Shown: positions 31,881 through 35,626 of the stretch, in pieces | Layout: each line of letters opens with the position of its first letter | Numbering within the stretch: position 1 is the stretch's first letter | Assembly (NCBI GenBank): GCA_021295695.1 | Contig: JAGWBW010000031.1 | Coordinates: 1 to 35,626, forward strand | Direction: 5' to 3' | Length of the DNA: 35,626 nucleotides | Origin: Candidatus Latescibacterota bacterium | Lineage (GTDB): Bacteria > Latescibacterota > UBA2968 | Notes under the pieces: generated by a model | Database searches by the model: none | Told to the model about the DNA's origin: nothing | What the model saw: only the letters and a program-made list of their open reading frames with translations | Translations under genes and position numbers: made by a program

Positions 31881-32381
31881 ATGAACGAAGTCACCACATA
31901 TTACCTCGAAATGAAATCGCCTTCTTCGCTAAAAGAAAAAACCGAATCAAACGGACTGCACGTACACGAATGCGAAATCAAACAATTTCAAGTTAACAGA
32001 TTCTTCTATCAACTTGTAGGCGGACCCTGGGAATGGACAAACAAACTCTCATGGCCAGATGAACAATGGAAAGCACATGTAGAAACCGACAATCTGAGAA
32101 CATGGTTTGCGCATTACAAAGGCTCGCCTGCAGGATACTACGAACTTCAACAGCAAGAGGGCGGCAATGTCGAAATCGTCAACTTCGGTCTGGCTCCCAA
32201 ATTCATCGGACAGGGCTTTGGAGGTTATCTCTTATCTCAGGCAATAAAATCTGCCTGGGAATGGGGACAAACAAAAAGAGTATGGGTACACACCTGTACC
32301 CTTGACCATCCATATGCACTGCAAAATTACAAATCGCGGGGCATGGAAGTCTATCGCGTGGAGACTGGTGACCATGAGTAA
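31881..32381 (+). CDS. GNAT family N-acetyltransferase
   Basis: A 166-residue acetyltransferase. VEIVNFGLAPKFIGQGFGGYLLSQAI contains the beta-4 strand and the Q/R-x-x-G-x-G/A acetyl-CoA loop (GQGFGG). The region VWVHTCTLDHPYALQNYKSRGM forms the C-terminal strand-helix-strand with the Tyr often used as general acid. The N-terminal part is mostly helical with two Trp-rich stretches (GGPWEWTNKLSWPDEQW), probably acceptor binding. The acceptor is unknown. TTGGAGAAACC before the ATG supports the start. It stands alone, with a palindromic hairpin 20 bases after its stop and an SDR gene further on. Confidence 0.85.
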   Translation: MNEVTTYYLEMKSPSSLKEKTESNGLHVHECEIKQFQVNRFFYQLVGGPWEWTNKLSWPDEQWKAHVETDNLRTWFAHYKGSPAGYYELQQQEGGNVEIVNFGLAPKFIGQGFGGYLLSQAIKSAWEWGQTKRVWVHTCTLDHPYALQNYKSRGMEVYRVETGDHE

Positions 32382-32400
32382 TGACATCAAAACCTTCTGG

Positions 32401-32425
32401 ATCGCGGCTTAAACCATGCCGCGAT
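32401..32425. repeat. ATCGCGGC / GCCGCGAT palindrome
   Basis: Perfect eight-pair stem with a nine-base loop, flanked by CTGG on the left and GACGG on the right. Ends of this form (GATCCAG...CGTCAT on the opposite strand) are typical of dispersed intergenic palindromic repeats. No T-run follows, so it is not a standard terminator. A related hairpin lies at 1404-1422. Confidence 0.55.
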
Positions 32426-32489
32426 GACGGCTCTATTGACAAGATTAATTGATGCATAAGGTCACAACCACGAACCTTAAGGAGAACCC

Positions 32490-33224
32490 ATGAGACTACA
32501 AAACAAAAACATCGTCGTAACGGGCGGTGCATCGGGAATAGGACAGGCAGCAGCGAGATGTTGTGCCCGGGAAGGTGCGCGCGTAGCCGTTGTAGATCTG
32601 GACGGAGCGGGCGTGGAACGCACAGTTCGGGAAATCGAAAACGCGGGTGGGAATGCAGCGGGATATCACGCAGACATAAAAGAAGAAAATCAGGTACGCG
32701 CACTCTTTGAAAACATCGGCAACGCCTTCGGACACATCAATGGCTTAATCAACGCCGCCGGTATCCTCGAAGGCGCGTTCGTACCCGTTGATGAATTTGA
32801 TGAATTCACCTGGGACAGAGTCATAGACATCAATCTAAAAGGAAGCTTTCTCGTCTCAAAATACACCGTGCCACTAATGGAAAAAGCCGGCAAAGGCGTC
32901 ATCGTACTCATCGCCTCTGGCGCAGGCGTCAAAGGTGGCAGCTCATCCATCGCTTATGGCTCCAGCAAAGGCGGTGCCCACGGCCTCTCCCTCGTATTGG
33001 CAGCCCAATTGGGCAATCGCAACATCCGCGTCCACGGCGTATGCCCGGGCGGTATTGAAACACCGCTCAAAATGCGCGTCGTACAAAAACAAGCCGACGC
33101 CTCAGGGCGCGACATCACAAAAATGGCAGCCGGACTCGGCGATCCCGAAGGCGTGGGCAAAATACTGTCCTTCCTCGTATCTGACGAAGCCGATTATCTT
33201 CGCGGCAGCATCTTCACGCGATAG
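32490..33224 (+). CDS. SDR family NAD(P)-dependent oxidoreductase
   Basis: A 244-residue classical short-chain dehydrogenase. VTGGASGIGQAAARCC is the glycine-rich cofactor loop, and Asp in VAVVDLDGAG suggests NAD preference. INGLINAAGILEG holds the NAG motif equivalent, IVLIASGAGVKG the catalytic Ser region and AYGSSKGGAHGLSL the YxxxK pair. The protein stops soon after DYLRGSIFTR, a little short of the usual C-terminal glycine-rich end, which may remove part of the substrate lid or tetramer contact. TTAAGGAGAACCC precedes the ATG. The isomerase-like gene begins 11 bases later, so the two form an operon, likely for sugar or polyol breakdown. Substrate unknown. Confidence 0.9.
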   Translation: MRLQNKNIVVTGGASGIGQAAARCCAREGARVAVVDLDGAGVERTVREIENAGGNAAGYHADIKEENQVRALFENIGNAFGHINGLINAAGILEGAFVPVDEFDEFTWDRVIDINLKGSFLVSKYTVPLMEKAGKGVIVLIASGAGVKGGSSSIAYGSSKGGAHGLSLVLAAQLGNRNIRVHGVCPGGIETPLKMRVVQKQADASGRDITKMAAGLGDPEGVGKILSFLVSDEADYLRGSIFTR

Positions 33225-33235
33225 GAGACCAGACC

Positions 33236-34099
33236 ATGCGCTTAGGTGTAGTTGGCCTTTTGCCCCGGGACTTTCGCACCCTGCAATCGCCACATCTTCA
33301 AACCATCCAAAACCTCGGATTCACCGGCGGTGCATTTCACTTTCCCGCAGAACTATGCGAAGAAATCACAACCGCCGACACAGACAGATGCCGAACACTC
33401 TTTGCCGAACACGACCTCGACCTCGCACAATTCTCCATCACATATCCCGAATGCCTCTTTGATCCCGACCCCGAAATCCGAAACACAATCATCCGCAAAA
33501 TCAAAAAAGGAACAGAAATCGCCGCGGGCCTATCCGCACAAACTTACCTCCTGCGCCCCGGCAGCCGAAACCCCGCCGGAAGCTGGACACCCCATCGCCA
33601 CAACCACACGCAAGAAGCATGGGATCGCCTCATCGAAACCCTGCGAGAAATCACCCCCACCCTCGAACAAAACGGCGTCACAGTCGTCATGGAAACCCAC
33701 CTCGTCTCCATCCTCAAAAACCCGGAAACCTGCCGCCAAATGGTCGAAAGCGTCGGATCGCCCAACCTGCGCCTGGTCATGGACTACGTCAACCACTTTG
33801 AAACCTTAAGCCAGGTCTATGATAGCACCGACCGCCTGGACCACATCTTTTCCCAAATGGGTGCTTACTCCCCGGTCATGCACATCAAAGACATATCCAT
33901 CGGCAAAGGGCTTGTCATCCACCTCGACGAAACCGTACCCGGCAATGGCGAACTCGACCTCGCCCACTGCTTCCGGCATTTCCAGAACCACCACCCCAAC
34001 AACTACGGCCTCATCGAACACCTCAAACCCGACCTCATACCCGAAGCCGCATCCAACACACGCGCCATCGCCACCCGCGCTGGTGTTCCGATAACATAA
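33236..34099 (+). CDS. Sugar phosphate isomerase/epimerase-like TIM barrel
   Basis: A 287-residue protein of the xylose isomerase-like/AP endonuclease 2 fold. Metal ligands are placed as expected: Glu in VVMETHLVS, Asp in LVMDYVNH, His in VMHIKDI and Glu in GLIEHLKP. No signal peptide. Members of this group isomerise or epimerise keto-sugars, inosose or related compounds; the exact reaction cannot be told. It follows the SDR by 11 bases with AGGAGACC before the ATG, so both act in the same pathway. It ends beside the terminator shared with the convergent sulfatase unit. Confidence 0.88.
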   Translation: MRLGVVGLLPRDFRTLQSPHLQTIQNLGFTGGAFHFPAELCEEITTADTDRCRTLFAEHDLDLAQFSITYPECLFDPDPEIRNTIIRKIKKGTEIAAGLSAQTYLLRPGSRNPAGSWTPHRHNHTQEAWDRLIETLREITPTLEQNGVTVVMETHLVSILKNPETCRQMVESVGSPNLRLVMDYVNHFETLSQVYDSTDRLDHIFSQMGAYSPVMHIKDISIGKGLVIHLDETVPGNGELDLAHCFRHFQNHHPNNYGLIEHLKPDLIPEAASNTRAIATRAGVPIT

Positions 34100-34131
34100 A
34101 AAACGGCGTCCGACTCATTGATCGGACGCCG
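34098..34131 (-). terminator. Terminator of sulfatase / small-protein unit
   Basis: Ten-pair stem CGGCGTCCGA / TCGGACGCCG with an eight-base loop. Read on the minus strand it is followed by six T, so it ends the transcript of the minus-strand sulfatase and the 40-residue gene. It may also stop the plus-strand isomerase transcript, though less well. Confidence 0.82.
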
Positions 34132-34142
34132 CAAGAAACAAG

Positions 34143-34265
34143 TCAATTCGGACGAATCCAGCGTTTTTTCCACTCCCGCATCATGTGAAAATGCTGTTGC
34201 ACCTTGCTATAACGGCGCAAAATCTCGATCACCTTTAACTGCAAAATATACTTTTCCCGTTCCAT
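34143..34265 (-). CDS. 40-residue basic small protein
   Basis: A short frame with a very good ribosome-binding site (GAGAGGAGGCGTT before ATG 34265). The product is 40 residues: MEREKYILQLKVIEILRRYS, then a basic, aromatic tail with MMREWKKRWIRPN. It is predicted as one long helix with a basic end. I do not recognise it. It lies 11 bases after the sulfatase stop and just before the terminator, so it is the last gene of that transcript. The strong start signal and placement between a gene and its terminator argue that it is translated. It could bind membrane or nucleic acid, but no function is claimed. Confidence 0.6.
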   Translation of the reverse strand: MEREKYILQLKVIEILRRYSKVQQHFHMMREWKKRWIRPN

Positions 34266-34276
34266 AACGCCTCCTC

Positions 34277-35626
34277 TCACGTACTCCTATCGCCTTCCCG
34301 ATACCGATCCAAAATCCCCAGCAATTCCTCTGCCATCTCTGATTTTTCACAGTACAAATTATTCTGCTCCTCGGGATCAGAAGCCATATCGTAAAGCTGC
34401 ATCGGCGGCGCATCCGCCGGCACATCTGCCTCTCTCAAACTCCAGCCCCCCGAACCGCGACACGCCACCAGCTTCCACTGATCCTTGCGAATCGCGAACT
34501 CCCCACTAATCGAATGATGCACCGTCGCCTCCCGAATCGTCTTTTCCTGATCACCCCTCATATACGGCAAAATATTATAACTATCCTCTCCCGCATCCCT
34601 CGGCAAATCCACATCGCAAATCCCGGCTACGGTCGCCAGCAAATCCGTCAAACACACCGTCTTGTCGCAACGCGACCCCGGTTCAATCACCCCCGGCCAC
34701 GAAGCAATAAACGGAATGCGATGCCCGCCATCCCACGCATCGGACTTTTGCCCCCGATAAATGTAATTCCCCAGATGATCGTACTTCTCCTTCAGCCTTA
34801 TCGGCTCTTCATGACAACCATTATCACTCGTCACAATAATCAGCGTATCATCCGCCAACCCATTGCGCTTAACCGCCGCCAAAATGCGTCCAACGCTCCA
34901 ATCGTGCTCCGTCACATAATCCCCGTATTCCCCCGCCTGGCTTCGCCCTGCAAATCGCCCGCGCGCAAAATGCGGCGTATGCGGCGAAGGTGCTGGGAGA
35001 TACAAAAAGAACGGCTTATCCCCATTCTCCTTCGCGTGCTGATTGATAAACCCCTCGGTGCGAATCGTCAACTCCAGCAAACACGTATCATGCATAAACC
35101 CGGGCGCACACGCACCCCCGCGCCAAAATTCTGGCCTCGGCGAATCCGCAGTCTCCTCAACCGGTTGCTCCACCACCACCCCATCCTCAATATAACAATA
35201 CGGAGCCATATCCAGCGACGCCGGAATAATAAACGAATAATCAAAACCCACCGTATGTGGTCCGTCCGTCAACGGCGCGGAAAAATCCACCGTCTCTCCA
35301 TTAGCTCGCTCAGCCCCATTACTCACCTGCCAACCCAACCCCAAATGCCACTTGCCCACACAAGCCGTCGTATAGTCCTCATCGCGCAACAGCGATGGCA
35401 CAGTCATCCGTCCATCTTCAATCAACGGCTCAGAATACCCATTCAAAACCCCGCGCTTTAACCGCGACCGCCAGCAATAGCGCCCCGTCATCACCCCATA
35501 CCGCGTGGGTGTACACACCGCAGAATTGCTATGTGCATCCGTAAAAATCATCCCCTCAGACGCGAGTTGATCCGTATGCGGCGTTGGAATCTTCGAATCG
35601 GGATTCAAACAACTCACATCTCCATA
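34277..35626 (-). CDS. Cys-type sulfatase (5' end beyond window)
   Basis: Sulfatase reading toward lower coordinates, open to the window edge; the first bases still encode YGDVSCLNPDSK, a segment that follows the N-terminal metal site, so the start lies outside. The signature is CTPTR (Cys to formylglycine), followed by VGKWHLGLGWQ. FLYLPAPSPHTPHF and IIVTSDNGCHEEP give further active-site residues, and LYDMASDPEEQNNLY closes the protein. At least 449 residues. It appears more closely related to arylsulfatase A-like enzymes (TPTR, long insert rich in aromatic residues) than to the two plus-strand sulfatases at the window start. A 40-residue gene and a terminator follow. Substrate unknown; a signal peptide cannot be checked. 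Confidence 0.93.
   Translation of the reverse strand, partial: YGDVSCLNPDSKIPTPHTDQLASEGMIFTDAHSNSAVCTPTRYGVMTGRYCWRSRLKRGVLNGYSEPLIEDGRMTVPSLLRDEDYTTACVGKWHLGLGWQVSNGAERANGETVDFSAPLTDGPHTVGFDYSFIIPASLDMAPYCYIEDGVVVEQPVEETADSPRPEFWRGGACAPGFMHDTCLLELTIRTEGFINQHAKENGDKPFFLYLPAPSPHTPHFARGRFAGRSQAGEYGDYVTEHDWSVGRILAAVKRNGLADDTLIIVTSDNGCHEEPIRLKEKYDHLGNYIYRGQKSDAWDGGHRIPFIASWPGVIEPGSRCDKTVCLTDLLATVAGICDVDLPRDAGEDSYNILPYMRGDQEKTIREATVHHSISGEFAIRKDQWKLVACRGSGGWSLREADVPADAPPMQLYDMASDPEEQNNLYCEKSEMAEELLGILDRYREGDRST

Overview
The window reads as a chromosomal segment of an uncultured, Gram-negative-type heterotrophic bacterium. It has Tat, Sec and lipoprotein signals, a periplasmic MsrP, several Cys-type sulfatases, a phytanoyl-CoA-dioxygenase-like oxygenase and a galactonate-dehydratase-like enolase. 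This mix is reminiscent of Poribacteria, Latescibacterota or similar sponge, marine or soil lineages. That placement is inference from gene content only. UGA is used both as stop and as selenocysteine. Most of the window is fairly GC-rich with tight gene packing; about 21.8-24.9 kb and 26.9-30.9 kb are visibly more AT-rich and look accessory.

Layout. (1) 1-2850: two sulfatases on the plus strand. (2) 2860-8183: a minus-strand FIST-domain sensor diverges from a CBS / KorA / KorB-CBS operon (2-oxoacid:ferredoxin oxidoreductase) that has a readable promoter and an adjacent palindrome. (3) 8205-10211: a Gfo/Idh/MocA oxidoreductase and a PhyH-type dioxygenase between two terminators. (4) 10236-18938, all minus strand: a spermidine-synthase-like protein, citrate synthase, MsrP, then a compact selenocysteine locus. 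That locus is a secreted redoxin with an in-frame UGA, selD with its own in-frame UGA, and the tRNA-Sec gene selC. Two tandem secreted P1-nuclease/phospholipase C-like paralogues, a CysQ-like phosphatase and an M14/AstE-like hydrolase follow. (5) 19101-21784, plus strand: HAD phosphatase, DgoD-like dehydratase and an SDR broken by two frameshifts.

(6) 21954-24715: an AT-richer three-gene cassette of an AAA/DUF3696-type ATPase, a PIN-like nuclease and an ATP-dependent RNA ligase, closed by a terminator. It is the best candidate for a little-described system. PIN nucleases leave 5'-phosphate and 3'-OH ends, which such a ligase could seal directly, so an RNA break-and-repair or defence role is plausible but unproven. 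(7) 24950-30888: a phosphodiesterase-like enzyme and a lipoprotein, then a roughly 390-bp non-coding element. The element carries several hairpins, including two repeat copies whose stem shows a compensatory base change. After it come a PD-(D/E)XK-like nuclease, a YgiT-type zinc finger protein, small proteins, a GAF membrane protein and two ribbon-helix-helix-type proteins. (8) 30989-35626: a SUMF1-like lipoprotein lacking the formylglycine-generating cysteines, GNAT, SDR and a sugar isomerase-like protein. Finally, on the minus strand, comes a third sulfatase followed by a 40-residue protein with a strong ribosome-binding site.

The sulfatases, dehydrogenases, epimerase-like and DgoD-like enzymes fit breakdown of sulfated or acidic sugars. 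KorAB and citrate synthase belong to central carbon metabolism. The selenocysteine locus ties a secreted redox protein to selenophosphate supply. No selA, selB, formylglycine-generating enzyme or anaerobic sulfatase maturase was seen in the window.
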